DNA of 64,000 bases from Budvicia aquatica DSM 5075 = ATCC 35567 (GCF_000427805.1 NZ_KE386588.1:177881-241880), one strand, 5' to 3'. Shown: positions 27,868 to 38,805, numbered from the stretch's first letter. Translations and numbers: made by a program. The notes: generated by a model from the letters alone, not told the origin.

Positions 27868-28827
27868 TCAAAATAGTCCGGCAGCGCGGAAAAACAGCAG
27901 GCCGAAAGCGGTGGTAAAAAATGATCCCAAGGTTGTTAAGGCAATAATATTGGCGGCCAGCGTAGAGTTCCCCCCCATTGCACGGGTCATAATATAACTG
28001 GCAGACGCGGTTGGCGTAGCCGTCAGCAAAAATATTACTCCCAGCGGAACGCCACGAAAACCATACAGCCAGGCACCCAAAAACAGCACGCCGGGAACCA
28101 CTATAATTCGGGCAATACAAGATAAAACCGCCACGTTAGACGCTCTGAACATAGCACGAAAATCAAGGCTGGCACCCGTACACAACAAGGCCAACGGCAG
28201 AGCAATACCTGAGATATATTTACCCGTGTTAACAACAAATTCCGGCATCGATATAGAAAAAAGGGAGAAAGGTAAGCCGAATAAAATACCGATGATCAGG
28301 GGATTAGTAACAATACCGCGCAGCATACTTAAAAAACCGGGGGCCCCGCCTCTGCCGGAAGATAAAGACCGGGTCAAGGTGATAACGGATAAGACATTAA
28401 ACAGAATCACCGTAACAATGATATAAAATGAGGCAATAGCAACGCCTTCACTCCCAAAGGCCATTGCACAATACGCCACGCCTAATATCGCGGCGTTACC
28501 ACGAAAGCCGCCCTGAACAAAAATACCGCGCTCTCTGGGGTCTTTAACCAAAAGCGGTGCAACAAGTTCAAGCATCAGGTATGTAACAATCGTTCCAACT
28601 GCCCCATAAATAATAATAGGTATATGTTGCTGGAGGTCGCCATGGTTGGTAGCAATGCTAAAGAATAGCGTGCAGGGTAAGGCCAGATTAAATACCAGCC
28701 GACTGGCAGAGTCGCAAAAGTTATCATCAATCAGACGGAAACGACGTAGAAAGATGCCCATAAGCAACATCAGTAAATTAGGCACGGTAACGTTAAATGC
28801 AAAGTTCCATGCTTCCCATGACATCAT
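27868..28827 (-). CDS. AEC-family transporter
   Basis: 319 residues with about ten hydrophobic segments in two five-helix halves, starting WEAWNFAFNVTVPNLLMLLM. The pattern, with GGFRGNAAILG in the middle, matches auxin efflux carrier family proteins, which in bacteria move malonate, malate or related solutes. The two ATG codons at 28827 and 28824 cannot be told apart. It appears to be the first gene of a run with yfgJ, the HSP90-like gene and the TPR gene. The substrate is unknown. Confidence 0.85.
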   Translation of the reverse strand: MMSWEAWNFAFNVTVPNLLMLLMGIFLRRFRLIDDNFCDSASRLVFNLALPCTLFFSIATNHGDLQQHIPIIIYGAVGTIVTYLMLELVAPLLVKDPRERGIFVQGGFRGNAAILGVAYCAMAFGSEGVAIASFYIIVTVILFNVLSVITLTRSLSSGRGGAPGFLSMLRGIVTNPLIIGILFGLPFSLFSISMPEFVVNTGKYISGIALPLALLCTGASLDFRAMFRASNVAVLSCIARIIVVPGVLFLGAWLYGFRGVPLGVIFLLTATPTASASYIMTRAMGGNSTLAANIIALTTLGSFFTTAFGLLFFRAAGLF

Positions 28828-29264
28828 TTCCAGTTACACCCGTTTTAGCAAAATAATAAAATGGTTAGTTAGGCAATATTCTGCTTATCTATCAAATAAT
28901 AACAATCTAAACTCTTAGAAAAACGCGGTTGTTAACCACAATTGATTATAATCCCAATTATTATCATTCGAACATAATCAAATCAACGTCATATTACTAT
29001 TTCGTTTCAATGATTATACCAACTGATAATTATTCTGGTAGGCAGAAAGCCGAGTAATGATTAATAATTAAAACACCCTGCACCAATGGGGCCATATTGA
29101 GTATAATATCCACTCAACTGTAGATAATCATGCTTTGTTCTAAATATTCGGGTGAAGTGACTGCATAAACAAGAAGTAGAAGACGAAAAAGGACTGTAAC
29201 TTAATGATAAGGCGCCGACTAAACATAAGAATCCTCTCTCAACTTAGTGAAGGAAGATCCCACC
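28828..29264. other. Divergent promoter region
   Basis: AT-rich gap between the divergent AEC and antiporter genes. No RNA gene or clear operator was recognised. AAGGAAG at 29250-29256 is the ribosome binding site of the antiporter. Confidence 0.5.
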
Positions 29265-31043
29265 ATGAATGATCTTCTTCTGCTATTAGTTATTATTCTC
29301 TTTGTTGCCGCCATTGCCGTTACTCTGTCTAAAAAAGTCGGATTAGGCTCCATTCTTGGTTTACTCATTACCGGTGTGATTATTGGCCCTCATACTCCCG
29401 GCCAGGTTATCCTGAAGGAGCACGTTGGTCAGATACTTCATTTCTCTGAATTTGGTATTGTACTGTTACTCTTTATCATTGGTCTGGAAATGCAGCCCAA
29501 GCGGCTTTGGGCCATGCGTAAAGTGGTATTTGGTCTGGGTTCCTGGCAGATATTACTCAGCGGTGCCGCCATTGGCGGTTATTTCTACCTGTTCAGTAGC
29601 AATGTGAATGCCGCGATTATCATCGGGTTAACCTTAGCACTATCCTCTACCGCGTTTGTTATTCAAATACTTCAGGAACATAACGAATTCTCCAGTGAAC
29701 ACGGCAAAATTGGTTTTGCTATCTTGCTTATGCAGGATCTGGCTATTGTGCCGCTGCTGGCTTTAGTCCCTCTGCTTTCCGATAAGATTGCCGTTTTACC
29801 CGATGACTCACCGATGTGGATGCAGACTATTTCGGTTATCGGGGCGCTTTTATTAGTTATTGCCTTTGGCCGTATCGTGGTGCCGTGGGTATTAAACCGC
29901 ATGGCAAAAAATGGCTATCGTGAAAGTTTTGCCCTGTTTGTGATGTTTGCCGTTATGCTTGCTGCCTACGTAATGGACCACTTTGGGCTATCGATGGCCC
30001 TTGGTGCCTTTATTATGGGCATGATGCTTTCAACGTCTAAATACGGCTTTCAGATTCATGCCAGCGTCGAGTCAGCAAAAAGCCTGTTGATGAGTATCTT
30101 CTTTATTTCGGTGGGCATGTCTATCGATTTTGTCACCTTGGCACAGACTCCGTTCCTGTTTGCCATGCACGTGACCGTTGTGCTGGCAATTAAAATAGCC
30201 GTGCTGTTTATACTATCGTTGCTATTTGGTGCATCAAAAGAAGCCTCAACGAAAATTGCCTTCCTGTTGTGTCAGGGTGGTGAGTTTGGCTTTGTATTAT
30301 TTGGCGTCGCTAAGGCCTTCGGCGTGATCGATGACGCGACATTTATTATGGGTATCGGCGTTATCTCTGTCAGCATGGCCTTTACGCCAAGCCTGTATGC
30401 CTTCGGCTGCAACCTGACGAAAAGAAACGCCAAGTCTGATATTGACCCGACGCTGACTCCGCAAGATATGGCCCACAGTGCCAAAGTGGTGGTAGCTGGT
30501 TATGGTGATACCGGCTATGTTCTGGCTCAAATGCTGCAAGACTCTGCGATTCCGCATATCGTGATTGAAAAGAATCCAGAAGTGGTGAAAAAGGCCCAAA
30601 AAGCAGGAATTCCGGCTTACTTTGGCGATATTACCGATCCTAAACTACTCAATGTGATTGGGGTTGAGCAAGCTCAGATGGTGATTGTTTCTATCGATCA
30701 CAGTGCCAGCGCTCTGCGAGCAGTTTCTACCCTGCGAACGCTTTACCCGATGCTAAAAATATTAGCCCGGGTTTTAGACCTTGAACTGAAAGATAAATTA
30801 ATTGAGGCCGGCGCTAACTGGGTGGTAGTTGAAACCTTAGAAAGTAGCTTACATATTGGTGCCGAAGCGCTGAAAGTCTTGGGGGTTGCAGACGATCAGG
30901 TTTCAGAGCTCGTCGATTCATTACGTAAAGATGAATCGATGTCATCCTCTGCTGAATCTGAAGAGCAAGATGAAACTCAGGATGAAAGTCAGGATGATGT
31001 TCAACAAGATGATTTTACCGACCATAAACCGGCGGTGGCTTAA
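29265..31043 (+). CDS. KefB/KefC-type monovalent cation:proton antiporter (CPA2)
   Basis: 592 residues from ATG 29265, which has AAGGAAG eight bases before it; a GTG 18 bases upstream contains that ribosome binding site and is unlikely. The first 380 residues form a CPA2 membrane domain of about twelve segments. A Rossmann RCK/TrkA-N domain follows (VVVAGYGDTGYVLAQ at about residues 405-420). The tail from about residue 555 is strongly acidic and repetitive (Glu, Asp, Gln, Ser). Likely role: potassium or proton exchange across the inner membrane, with nucleotide control through the RCK domain. No KefF/KefG partner gene is adjacent. Confidence 0.88.
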   Translation: MNDLLLLLVIILFVAAIAVTLSKKVGLGSILGLLITGVIIGPHTPGQVILKEHVGQILHFSEFGIVLLLFIIGLEMQPKRLWAMRKVVFGLGSWQILLSGAAIGGYFYLFSSNVNAAIIIGLTLALSSTAFVIQILQEHNEFSSEHGKIGFAILLMQDLAIVPLLALVPLLSDKIAVLPDDSPMWMQTISVIGALLLVIAFGRIVVPWVLNRMAKNGYRESFALFVMFAVMLAAYVMDHFGLSMALGAFIMGMMLSTSKYGFQIHASVESAKSLLMSIFFISVGMSIDFVTLAQTPFLFAMHVTVVLAIKIAVLFILSLLFGASKEASTKIAFLLCQGGEFGFVLFGVAKAFGVIDDATFIMGIGVISVSMAFTPSLYAFGCNLTKRNAKSDIDPTLTPQDMAHSAKVVVAGYGDTGYVLAQMLQDSAIPHIVIEKNPEVVKKAQKAGIPAYFGDITDPKLLNVIGVEQAQMVIVSIDHSASALRAVSTLRTLYPMLKILARVLDLELKDKLIEAGANWVVVETLESSLHIGAEALKVLGVADDQVSELVDSLRKDESMSSSAESEEQDETQDESQDDVQQDDFTDHKPAVA

Positions 31044-31058
31044 GCTTAGATAGCGAAC

Positions 31059-31091
31059 AAGAAGGGCGCCAATAGGCGCCCTTCTTATTTT
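31059..31091. terminator. Bidirectional terminator between the antiporter gene and der
   Basis: AAGAAGGGCGCC (31059-31070) pairs perfectly with GGCGCCCTTCTT (31075-31086), loop AATA, then ATTTTT on the plus strand. Confidence 0.9.
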
Positions 31092-31107
31092 TAAGTCTAA
31101 GGTAGCC

Positions 31108-32571
31108 CTATTTCCGGCCCTTAATGTGCTGCATCAGACGCTTACGTTTACGCTGCTGGCTTTGGGTCAGTTGATTGCTTCGGCCAGAGAACGGGTTATC
31201 CCCTTCCTTAAACTGAATACGAATCGGTGTTCCCATTACTTCTAATGAACGGCGGAAATAGTTCATCAGATAACGCTTGTAGGAGTCTGGTAAATCTTTT
31301 ACCTGATTACCGTGAATAACCACTATCGGCGGATTATAACCACCGGCATGGGCGTATTTCAGCTTAACCCGACGGCCGCGAACCAGCGGTGGCTGGTGAT
31401 CGTCCTGCGCCATTTGCATGATTCTGGTCAGCATTGACGTGCTTACACGATGAGTTGCACAGCGATAGGCTTCCTGAACTGATTCAAACAGGTTACCGAC
31501 ACCGCTGCCGTGCAGAGCAGAAATAAAGTGCACCCGGGCAAAATCGACAAAGCCCAGACGCAGGTCCAGCGCTTCTTTAACCTGCTCTTTAATTTCCTGG
31601 CTTAGCCCGTCCCATTTATTCACGGCAATTACCAGTGAGCGCCCACTATTCAGAATAAAACCTAACAGAGATAAATCCTGATCGGAAATACCTTCACGGG
31701 CATCGATTACCAGTAGCACTACGTTGGCATCTTCAATCGCCTGTAGCGTTTTAATCACTGAGAACTTCTCAACGGTTTCAGTTACCCGCGCACGCTTACG
31801 TACGCCGGCAGTATCAATAAGTATGTACTCACGTTCATCTCGCTGCATCGGGATATAGATACTATCCCGCGTGGTACCCGGCATGTCATAAACAACAACC
31901 CGGTCTTCCCCTAATATACGGTTGGTCAGCGTTGACTTGCCCACGTTAGGGCGACCGACAATCGCCAGCTTAATCGGTAAATTTTCTAAATAAGAAGTGT
32001 CTTCGACGGCATCTTCATCCGGCAGCTCTTCTTCAGCCTCATCACCCCAAGCATCGTCGGCATCTTCATCGATTTCTTCTTCAATAGCCGGGCCTAATAC
32101 TTGTTCAATCAGCGAGGTCACACCACGTCCGTGAGACGCAGCGATCGGGTGAACCTCACCCAAACCTAATGAATAGAAATCAGCAACCGCGGTATCCGGA
32201 TCCAGACCATCCGTTTTATTAGCGACTAAGAACGTCGCCTTTTCACGCATGCGAAGATGTTGTGCAATACCTTGGTCTGCGGCCATTAACCCGGCACGAG
32301 CATCGACCATAAATAACACAACGTCTGCTTCTTCGATGGCCAGCAAGGACTGCCCGGCCATACGAGTTTCAACGCCATCTTCCGTGCCATCGATACCACC
32401 GGTATCAATAACAATAAATTCATGTCCGGCAGCTTCAGCTCTGCCGTACTTACGATCGCGGGTTAGCCCTGGAAAATCAGCAACCAATGCATCACGAGTA
32501 CGCGTTAAGCGGTTAAATAGCGTGGACTTACCCACGTTCGGACGCCCGACCAGCGCGATAACAGGTATCAT
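31108..32571 (-). CDS. der: Ribosome biogenesis GTPase Der
   Basis: 487 residues. Two GTPase domains in tandem: the first with [14 protein letters not shown] (residues 8-21) and DTGG, the second with [17 protein letters not shown] (about residues 212-228), DTAG and NKWD. A KH-like domain closes the protein (from about residue 370), with a basic tail ending HIKGRK. An acidic linker ([19 protein letters not shown]) joins the two G domains, typical for enterobacteria. It acts in 50S ribosome assembly. Downstream of bamB, as in E. coli. Confidence 0.98.
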   Translation of the reverse strand: MIPVIALVGRPNVGKSTLFNRLTRTRDALVADFPGLTRDRKYGRAEAAGHEFIVIDTGGIDGTEDGVETRMAGQSLLAIEEADVVLFMVDARAGLMAADQGIAQHLRMREKATFLVANKTDGLDPDTAVADFYSLGLGEVHPIAASHGRGVTSLIEQVLGPAIEEEIDEDADDAWGDEAEEELPDEDAVEDTSYLENLPIKLAIVGRPNVGKSTLTNRILGEDRVVVYDMPGTTRDSIYIPMQRDEREYILIDTAGVRKRARVTETVEKFSVIKTLQAIEDANVVLLVIDAREGISDQDLSLLGFILNSGRSLVIAVNKWDGLSQEIKEQVKEALDLRLGFVDFARVHFISALHGSGVGNLFESVQEAYRCATHRVSTSMLTRIMQMAQDDHQPPLVRGRRVKLKYAHAGGYNPPIVVIHGNQVKDLPDSYKRYLMNYFRRSLEVMGTPIRIQFKEGDNPFSGRSNQLTQSQQRKRKRLMQHIKGRK

Positions 32572-32649
32572 TGTTGAAGCCTCTTTCTTTTATAACTCTA
32601 TGATTTTATGCTGAATATCGAGTTTTTATAATCAGCTTTATATAAGACG

Positions 32650-32677
32650 AAACGGCCCCTGATGTCAGGAGCCGTTT
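32650..32677 (-). terminator. Hairpin between bamB and der
   Basis: AAACGGC (32650-32656) pairs with GCCGTTT (32671-32677), with CTGA/TCAG pairs inside. T-runs are short, so termination may be partial. Confidence 0.6.
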
Positions 32678-32731
32678 TAAACGAACATAGTTGAAAACTA
32701 AATCATTATGTTCGCCTGATAAACTAAAGCC

Positions 32732-33913
32732 TTAGCGGGTGAAAGAATAAACGTAACCACCGCGAGCCTGAATTACCAGTCTGTCACCCGCTACGATTGG
32801 GGATGATAAGAAACCATCGCCATCAACCTTGTGCTGAGCAACAAAATAACCGCTTGCGCTGTCCATCCAGTGTAAGTAGCCCTCGGCATCACCAACAACG
32901 ACGTAGCCATTAAAAATAACCGGAGCCGTTAATCCGCGGTGTAACAGATCGCTCTGAGTCCACAGAATGGCGCCACCGTTAATATCTAATGCGACTACGC
33001 GATCGTTTTGATCGACCAGATAGATCTTGCCGGAATCAATAAAGAAGTCGTTGACTGACCCCATATCTCTTTTCCATAAAATCTGGCCTGAACGCAGATC
33101 TAACGCGGTAAAACTACCGTTATAACCAATGGCATAAATAACGTTATCTAAAATGATCGGTGTACTATCAACGTCAGATAGGCGATCTATTTCAGTCGCG
33201 CCGCTTGGCTGAGAAATTCTTTGCTGCCAGATTAATTGGCCTTGGTCTAGCAGAACAGCATTCACACGGCCATTATCACCACCAACTACTGCTGCACCAT
33301 GTGCAGTTGCAGGGGCTGATTCACCGCGCAGAGAAAGCAGTGGCATATCTAAGTTAGCCGTCCACTTGATAGAGCCGTCTTCTACATTTAAGCCCTGTAG
33401 CATGCCGTTAGTGGTATGAATTAGCACTAAGCCACCGTCAACAACCGGGCGAGACATTGCTTCACCGGCAACGGTCGTTTTCCACGCGATAGAACCATCA
33501 TCTTTGTTTAACGCATAAACGATCGCATTTTCACTGCCAACGTAGACATGGTTACCCGCTGCGGTTACACCGCCGGATAACATGGCTGATTTCGTTGAAG
33601 AAAAGAAATAGTTTTTATCAACGACGTTGGTTTTCCAGATTTGCTTACCGGTATCTGCATCCATCGCTTTAACCATGCCGTCACGATCTGCCGCATAAAT
33701 ACGGCCATCTTGCCAGCTTGGGCGTAAATGAGAATAATATTCACCGATACCACTACCAACCGAAGTACTCCAAACTTTATTCGGAGAAAATTGGTTATCA
33801 ACTTTCGGCAGCGGAGACATCTTCACTACGTCTTCTTCACCACCAAACAGCGAACAGCCACTCAGCATCGTTACAGAAAGCAATCCTACGCAAAAAATCC
33901 TACGTAATTTCAT
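32732..33913 (-). CDS. bamB: Outer membrane assembly lipoprotein BamB
   Basis: 393 residues against 392 in E. coli. Lipoprotein signal with lipobox LSGC (Cys about 20). The body is an eight-bladed PQQ-like beta-propeller with repeated strands such as GKQIWKTNV, GSIAWKTTV and GQILWKRDM. It is part of the BamABCDE complex that folds outer-membrane proteins. The start lies 10 bases after the yfgM stop, so it belongs to the hisS-yfgM-bamB run. Confidence 0.97.
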   Translation of the reverse strand: MKLRRIFCVGLLSVTMLSGCSLFGGEEDVVKMSPLPKVDNQFSPNKVWSTSVGSGIGEYYSHLRPSWQDGRIYAADRDGMVKAMDADTGKQIWKTNVVDKNYFFSSTKSAMLSGGVTAAGNHVYVGSENAIVYALNKDDGSIAWKTTVAGEAMSRPVVDGGLVLIHTTNGMLQGLNVEDGSIKWTANLDMPLLSLRGESAPATAHGAAVVGGDNGRVNAVLLDQGQLIWQQRISQPSGATEIDRLSDVDSTPIILDNVIYAIGYNGSFTALDLRSGQILWKRDMGSVNDFFIDSGKIYLVDQNDRVVALDINGGAILWTQSDLLHRGLTAPVIFNGYVVVGDAEGYLHWMDSASGYFVAQHKVDGDGFLSSPIVAGDRLVIQARGGYVYSFTR

Positions 33914-33923
33914 TCAAGTCCCC

Positions 33924-34529
33924 TTAAGCGGCCAGATTATTCAGTTTTATACGCAGTAATTCTTTCAGTACCGGTGAAGGATCGGCTTCAGAGGCTTGGC
34001 TATAAGCTTCTCGAGCCCCTTTGATATCACCTTTTTCTGCCAGCACGTCGCCACGAATGGCCTGCGCCTGAGCGAACCAACCACCTTTTTGTACGCTATC
34101 CAGCGTTTTTAGTGCTTCATCATACTGCTTTTCTTGCAGTTGAATGCGCGCTAAACGCAGATTGATCGTTGGCAACAAGTTGTCGTCTTTAGTGTGGCTC
34201 TGGGCCCATAACAACTGCTGTTTCGCTTTAGCAAAATCGCCTTTATCAACAGCTTCCTGAGCCATCTTCATCGCAGCAAAAACACCATAGGTGTTGTCAT
34301 TAGCTTGAATGAAAGCTTCAAGATTAGCCGTGTTATCACTGTGCACAATAGCCTGATCGAAAGACATTGATATAACGGCAGATGTCTGCTGCTCATGAGA
34401 CTGCCAATAGCGCCAGCCAAATAAAGCACCAATACCTAATACAACCCCGACAACCATCGCTTTTCCGTTATCACGGAAAAAGCTGCGCACCGCATCTAGC
34501 TGTTCGTCTTCATTATTATAGATTTCCAC
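33924..34529 (-). CDS. yfgM: YfgM, SecYEG-associated TPR protein
   Basis: 201 residues. A cytoplasmic N-terminal stretch MEIYNNEDEQLDAVRSFFRD precedes one membrane segment (about residues 24-43), then periplasmic TPR-like repeats. Family members associate with the Sec translocon and the chaperone PpiD in the inner membrane. It lies between hisS (15 bases upstream) and bamB, the conserved order. Confidence 0.95.
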   Translation of the reverse strand: MEIYNNEDEQLDAVRSFFRDNGKAMVVGVVLGIGALFGWRYWQSHEQQTSAVISMSFDQAIVHSDNTANLEAFIQANDNTYGVFAAMKMAQEAVDKGDFAKAKQQLLWAQSHTKDDNLLPTINLRLARIQLQEKQYDEALKTLDSVQKGGWFAQAQAIRGDVLAEKGDIKGAREAYSQASEADPSPVLKELLRIKLNNLAA

Positions 34530-34544
34530 GGTGTCCCTCTTAAA

Positions 34545-35834
34545 TTAACCGATCAATGTTGCTAAATACGTGGCTGCTTCAGCTTGAGCCAGCGTCTGTT
34601 GTTCACCATTACGCAAGTCTTTTACTACAACCTGACCCGCAGCAACTTCATTTTCACCCATGACTAATGCGATGTTTGCACCCCACTTATCAGCACGGGA
34701 AAATTGCTTCTTAAAGTTCCCACCGCCGTAATTAGTCATCAAACGTAACTTAGGCAAGGTATCTCGCAGGTTTTCTGCCAGTTGCATTGCTGCTATCTGG
34801 GTTCCTTCACCTGATGAAATCAGGTAAACATCAACGATTTTATCTGCCTGAAAATCTGGATTAACCGCCTGAACTAATAGCACTAAGCGCTCAAGCCCCA
34901 TCGCAAATCCTACGCCTGAAGTAGGATGACCGCCAAGTTGCTCAACCAGCCCATCATAACGACCACCAGCACAAACAGTACCCTGCGCACCTAAGCTGGT
35001 CGTTACCCATTCAAATACAGTCCGGTTATAATAGTCCAAGCCGCGGACTAAACGTGGGTTAATCTTATATCCGATACCCGCACTGTCTAAAAACTTGCAC
35101 AGGCCCGCAAAGTGAGCTTTTGACTCTTCATCCAAATAATCAGGAAGCGTTGGAGCATCGTTAAGTAATATCTGAACATCTGGATTTTTAGAATCAAGTA
35201 CCCGCAACGGATTGGTATACATCCGGCGCTTACAGTCTTCGTCCAGTTTATCTTTATACTGTTCCAGATAGGCGGTTAATGCCTCTTTGTATTTTGCTCT
35301 GGCATCGAGTGAACCGATAGAATTCAGCTCTAAAGTCACATGCTCTGCAATACCCAACTCACGCCACCAGCGTGCAGTCAGCATAATCAGTTCGGCATCA
35401 ATATCCGGTCCCTGTAGACCAAACACTTCGGCACCCATTTGATGAAATTGGCGATACCGGCCTTTCTGCGGGCGCTCATGGCGGAACATGGGTCCTAAGT
35501 ACCAAAGACGTTGTTCTTGATTATAAAGAAGACCACGCTCAATTCCAGCGCGAACGCAACCAGCGGTACCTTCCGGGCGCATCGTGAGTGATGTCACCTC
35601 TTCACCATCGCGTTCACGATCGTTAAAGGTATACATTTCTTTCTCTACAACATCAGTAACTTCACCAATGGCTCGCTTAAATAATGGCGTTTGTTCAAGA
35701 ACTGGCGTACGGATCTCACTATATCCATAAGACTCTACGACACGCTTAATGATTTCTTCTACTCGTTGCCATATTCCCGTATCTTTTGGCAGGTAATCAT
35801 TCATGCCACGTACAGATTGAATTTTCTTTGACAC
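34545..35834 (-). CDS. hisS: Histidyl-tRNA synthetase
   Basis: 429 residues. Class II motifs are present: motif 2 with [16 protein letters not shown] (about residues 113-128), the histidine-binding [15 protein letters not shown], and [13 protein letters not shown]. The C-terminal anticodon-binding domain starts near residue 330. It charges tRNA-His in the cytoplasm. The 143-base gap upstream probably holds its own promoter. Confidence 0.98.
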   Translation of the reverse strand: MSKKIQSVRGMNDYLPKDTGIWQRVEEIIKRVVESYGYSEIRTPVLEQTPLFKRAIGEVTDVVEKEMYTFNDRERDGEEVTSLTMRPEGTAGCVRAGIERGLLYNQEQRLWYLGPMFRHERPQKGRYRQFHQMGAEVFGLQGPDIDAELIMLTARWWRELGIAEHVTLELNSIGSLDARAKYKEALTAYLEQYKDKLDEDCKRRMYTNPLRVLDSKNPDVQILLNDAPTLPDYLDEESKAHFAGLCKFLDSAGIGYKINPRLVRGLDYYNRTVFEWVTTSLGAQGTVCAGGRYDGLVEQLGGHPTSGVGFAMGLERLVLLVQAVNPDFQADKIVDVYLISSGEGTQIAAMQLAENLRDTLPKLRLMTNYGGGNFKKQFSRADKWGANIALVMGENEVAAGQVVVKDLRNGEQQTLAQAEAATYLATLIG

Positions 35835-35978
35835 GTCAATTCTCTATATCTTTAAAATTTTGCTGATTATAGGAGCTATACACACTCGACATCAACGTAA
35901 ACAGGCAGTTGTTACACAGTAATACCGCCATAATAAGTCTTTTTTACTCTCAGCGTTCAATATTACTGAGATTTAACA

Positions 35979-37094
35979 TTATTCCTGAGTGATATCGATA
36001 CGCTTCGATTGATCCATCATTGATGCTCGGGCGCGAATTTTAGCCTCTAGCTGATCGATCATTTTATCATTATCAAAACGTTCTCTTTGCCTTTCACCGT
36101 CTTCATAAAAGCCACTCTTATTATGGCCACCGGTGACGCCGATATCAGAAACCAATGCCTCTCCCGGCCCGTTAACAACACAGCCAATAATGGAAACATC
36201 CATTGGAGTAATAATATCTTCAAGACGCTGTTCCAGCGCATTCACAGTGCCAATAACGTCAAACTCTTGGCGGGAACAGGTCGGGCAGGCAATAAAGTTG
36301 ATACCACGGGAACGAATACGTAACGCTTTTAAAATATCAAAGCCAACCTTCACTTCCTCTACCGGATCTGCAGCCAGTGAGATACGTAATGTATCACCGA
36401 TACCTTCTGCCAGCAGCATGCCTAAACCGATAGCCGATTTAACCGAACCACTTCGTGCCCCGCCGGCCTCAGTGATACCCAGATGTAAAGGCTGGATAAT
36501 TTGTTTAGCGAGTAAACGATAAGACTGGACGGCAAGAAACACATCCGAGGCTTTAACGCTCACTTTGAAATTATCAAAATTCAGGCGGTCAAGAATCTCT
36601 ACGTGGCGCAGCGCTGACTCCACTAAAGCTTCCGGCGTAGGTTCACCGTATTTCTCCTGGATATCTTTTTCCAGCGAGCCGCCATTGATACCAATCCGAA
36701 TTGGAATATTTTTATCTCGGGCACATTCAACAACCGCCCGAATACGATCTTCTCGGCCGATATTGCCGGGATTGATACGTAAACAATCCACGCCGTATTC
36801 AGCAACCTGTAACGCAATACGATAGTCAAAATGAATATCGGCGACTAAAGGTACGGAGACACGCTGCTTAATAAGTTTAAATGACTCAGCTGCTTCCATT
36901 GTCGGAACAGAAACCCGCACAATATCAACCCCAACGCGTTGCAGAGCTTCAATCTGCTTAACCGTTGCATCAACATCAGTGGTTTTAGTGTTAGTCATTG
37001 ATTGAACGGCAATAGGCGCGCCATCACCGATAGGTACATTACCGACATAAATACGTTTTGATTGACGACGAACTATCGGCGTTTCGCTATGCAT
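35979..37094 (-). CDS. ispG: 4-hydroxy-3-methylbut-2-enyl diphosphate synthase (flavodoxin)
   Basis: 371 residues. It reduces MEcPP to HMBPP in the MEP isoprenoid pathway. The TIM-barrel domain runs to about residue 250; the iron-sulfur domain has [10 protein letters not shown] (two Cys ligands), then CVVNGPGEA with the third Cys and the Glu. RodZ lies 48 bases upstream, as in E. coli. Confidence 0.98.
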   Translation of the reverse strand: MHSETPIVRRQSKRIYVGNVPIGDGAPIAVQSMTNTKTTDVDATVKQIEALQRVGVDIVRVSVPTMEAAESFKLIKQRVSVPLVADIHFDYRIALQVAEYGVDCLRINPGNIGREDRIRAVVECARDKNIPIRIGINGGSLEKDIQEKYGEPTPEALVESALRHVEILDRLNFDNFKVSVKASDVFLAVQSYRLLAKQIIQPLHLGITEAGGARSGSVKSAIGLGMLLAEGIGDTLRISLAADPVEEVKVGFDILKALRIRSRGINFIACPTCSRQEFDVIGTVNALEQRLEDIITPMDVSIIGCVVNGPGEALVSDIGVTGGHNKSGFYEDGERQRERFDNDKMIDQLEAKIRARASMMDQSKRIDITQE

Positions 37095-37142
37095 TATAAA
37101 AACTCCACAATAACAATCACGGCAGAATAGAGATTGTTCACT

Positions 37143-38063
37143 TTATTCAGCCGCTAACGTCAGGCGAGCAGTCCGATTCGCATTTTTATACTGAGTCAAA
37201 TCTACTTGTTTGCCTTTATACACAATATCAACTCCGGCTGGGGCACCTAGCTTAACGCGGTAAGGTGCCTGCCCGGTCAGTGACATTTTGCCACCTTTGC
37301 GTTGCAGTCCGCTATAGAGATTTTTACCTCTGGCGTCGATAACCTCAACCCAACAGTCCGCCGTGAATGTCATATTAATGTCATTCGAGTCAGTGGCCAT
37401 TACCGCGGTTTCTCTGCCGCTAGAGGCTTCATTCTCTGCAATTTGAGCCGCAACAGCCTGTTCCAGCGTTGGCGTTCCCTGAACGGCATTTGACGATGTG
37501 TTATTGGTAGGTAAAACGTTTTGAGTTGGCGATGTGCCTGGAGCAGGATCGCTACCGGTAGGCTGCCCGGTAGTTTCTGGCTGTTGCTGCTGAGCCGGAA
37601 TAGCAATCTGATTTTGCTCTGAAGCGGATGTCATCTCATTTTGTTGAGCTTTGTGGTTCTCCCACCACCATGCGCCAGTCAGCCCCAGAACCACAAACAG
37701 TATCATCCAGGTGAACATCATTAACCAGCGGTCGAGTTTCTTACGCGGTTTTCCTAGCGTAAATCCTTTAATCCGGTTGGATTCAACAATATTCTTATCA
37801 CCAAGAACGCTGGGTAATAGTGCAATCAGTTCTTCTTCAGGAACCTGAACCAATTTGGCATAAGAACGGATATAACCGCGAATGAACGTCGGAGCTAAGC
37901 CCAAAGGATTCAATCCCTCTTCAAGCTCACGAACCGTAGTAACCTTTAAACGCAGTTGTTCAGCCACGACTTGTTGACTGAGATTTAATGATTCTCTGGC
38001 TTCGCCGAGTCGGCGCCCGATTTCAGCCAGCGGGGTTAGTTCTTTAGGTGCATCAATATTCAT
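37143..38063 (-). CDS. rodZ: Cytoskeletal membrane protein RodZ
   Basis: 306 residues. An N-terminal helix-turn-helix domain (about residues 10-85) that contacts MreB; a single membrane segment RWLMMFTWMILFVVLGL (about residues 112-130); a Gln/Thr/Pro-rich periplasmic linker; and a C-terminal beta domain DUF4115. It keeps rod shape. Its first codons overlap the pilW end by 11 bases, indicating coupling. Confidence 0.96.
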   Translation of the reverse strand: MNIDAPKELTPLAEIGRRLGEARESLNLSQQVVAEQLRLKVTTVRELEEGLNPLGLAPTFIRGYIRSYAKLVQVPEEELIALLPSVLGDKNIVESNRIKGFTLGKPRKKLDRWLMMFTWMILFVVLGLTGAWWWENHKAQQNEMTSASEQNQIAIPAQQQQPETTGQPTGSDPAPGTSPTQNVLPTNNTSSNAVQGTPTLEQAVAAQIAENEASSGRETAVMATDSNDINMTFTADCWVEVIDARGKNLYSGLQRKGGKMSLTGQAPYRVKLGAPAGVDIVYKGKQVDLTQYKNANRTARLTLAAE

Positions 38064-38805
38064 GAGCTAGGAATAATTGGTATTGTTTTGACTGTGAAAA
38101 ATCTTGCGCTAGTAGTTGACCATAACGTTGTACGTCATTTAAACGACTTTCTAACGCAGCAAATTGAATCTGCATCCATAAACTTTCGGCGCTGTCCGGC
38201 AAGGTATCTTGGTAGCTGTTTAACAAAGCCATCGCCTCCGCGCGTTGATCACGCTGATAATATTCAGTTGCTGTTCTTAACAAGCGCGCCCCTTTTTGTG
38301 GATCTTGCTTTAATGCCCGGCTCAGTGTCTCGGTTGCCCGTTCAAACTGCCCGGCCTTTAACAAACAATAGCCTGAATTCTCAAAGCTATCGGCTATTTT
38401 TTCGGAATTTTGTAATTTAACGGCATCATCAAAATAGGCTAAGGCTGATTCATACTGCCCTAAGCTACAGAGAAAGACACCGTAATTATTCATTACGTCG
38501 CCATTATCTGGCGCTAACGCTAAAGCCTGTTGGAAACGGCTCTCGGCAAAATCATTCTCACCGATGCTCTGCTGATATATCGCCATGCCCAACTGTGTTC
38601 GGTAATCTTTTGGCGCATAACTTACGGCACGTTCAAGATTGCTCCGCGCAGCACGCATATCACCATCGCTAAAATAGGCCATGCCTAAAGCAAGACGCGC
38701 CTGAGCAGCCTTACTTTTATCAACCGCGTTGTCACCTGATAAATGGCTATTACAACCCACTAAACTACTGATGACTAACAATACCGGTAGCAATACCTTT
38801 TGCAT
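38053..38805 (-). CDS. pilW: Type IV pilus biogenesis lipoprotein PilW/PilF
   Basis: 250 residues from ATG 38805 (AGGGAAGA precedes it); a TTG-started longer frame adds 12 basic residues. Lipoprotein signal with lipobox LVGC at about residue 18. Six or so TPR units follow, including ALGMAYFSDGDMRAARSNLE. Family members (PilF/PilW) help the PilQ secretin assemble. Present at this place in Yersinia and relatives but missing in E. coli K-12. No other pilus genes are in the window. Confidence 0.88.
   Translation of the reverse strand: MQKVLLPVLLVISSLVGCNSHLSGDNAVDKSKAAQARLALGMAYFSDGDMRAARSNLERAVSYAPKDYRTQLGMAIYQQSIGENDFAESRFQQALALAPDNGDVMNNYGVFLCSLGQYESALAYFDDAVKLQNSEKIADSFENSGYCLLKAGQFERATETLSRALKQDPQKGARLLRTATEYYQRDQRAEAMALLNSYQDTLPDSAESLWMQIQFAALESRLNDVQRYGQLLAQDFSQSKQYQLFLAHEY

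Noticed and set aside
28940-28975. Possible Fur box in the AEC/antiporter divergent region
   Set aside because: Only a partial ATTATTATCATT-like match; no iron-related gene follows.
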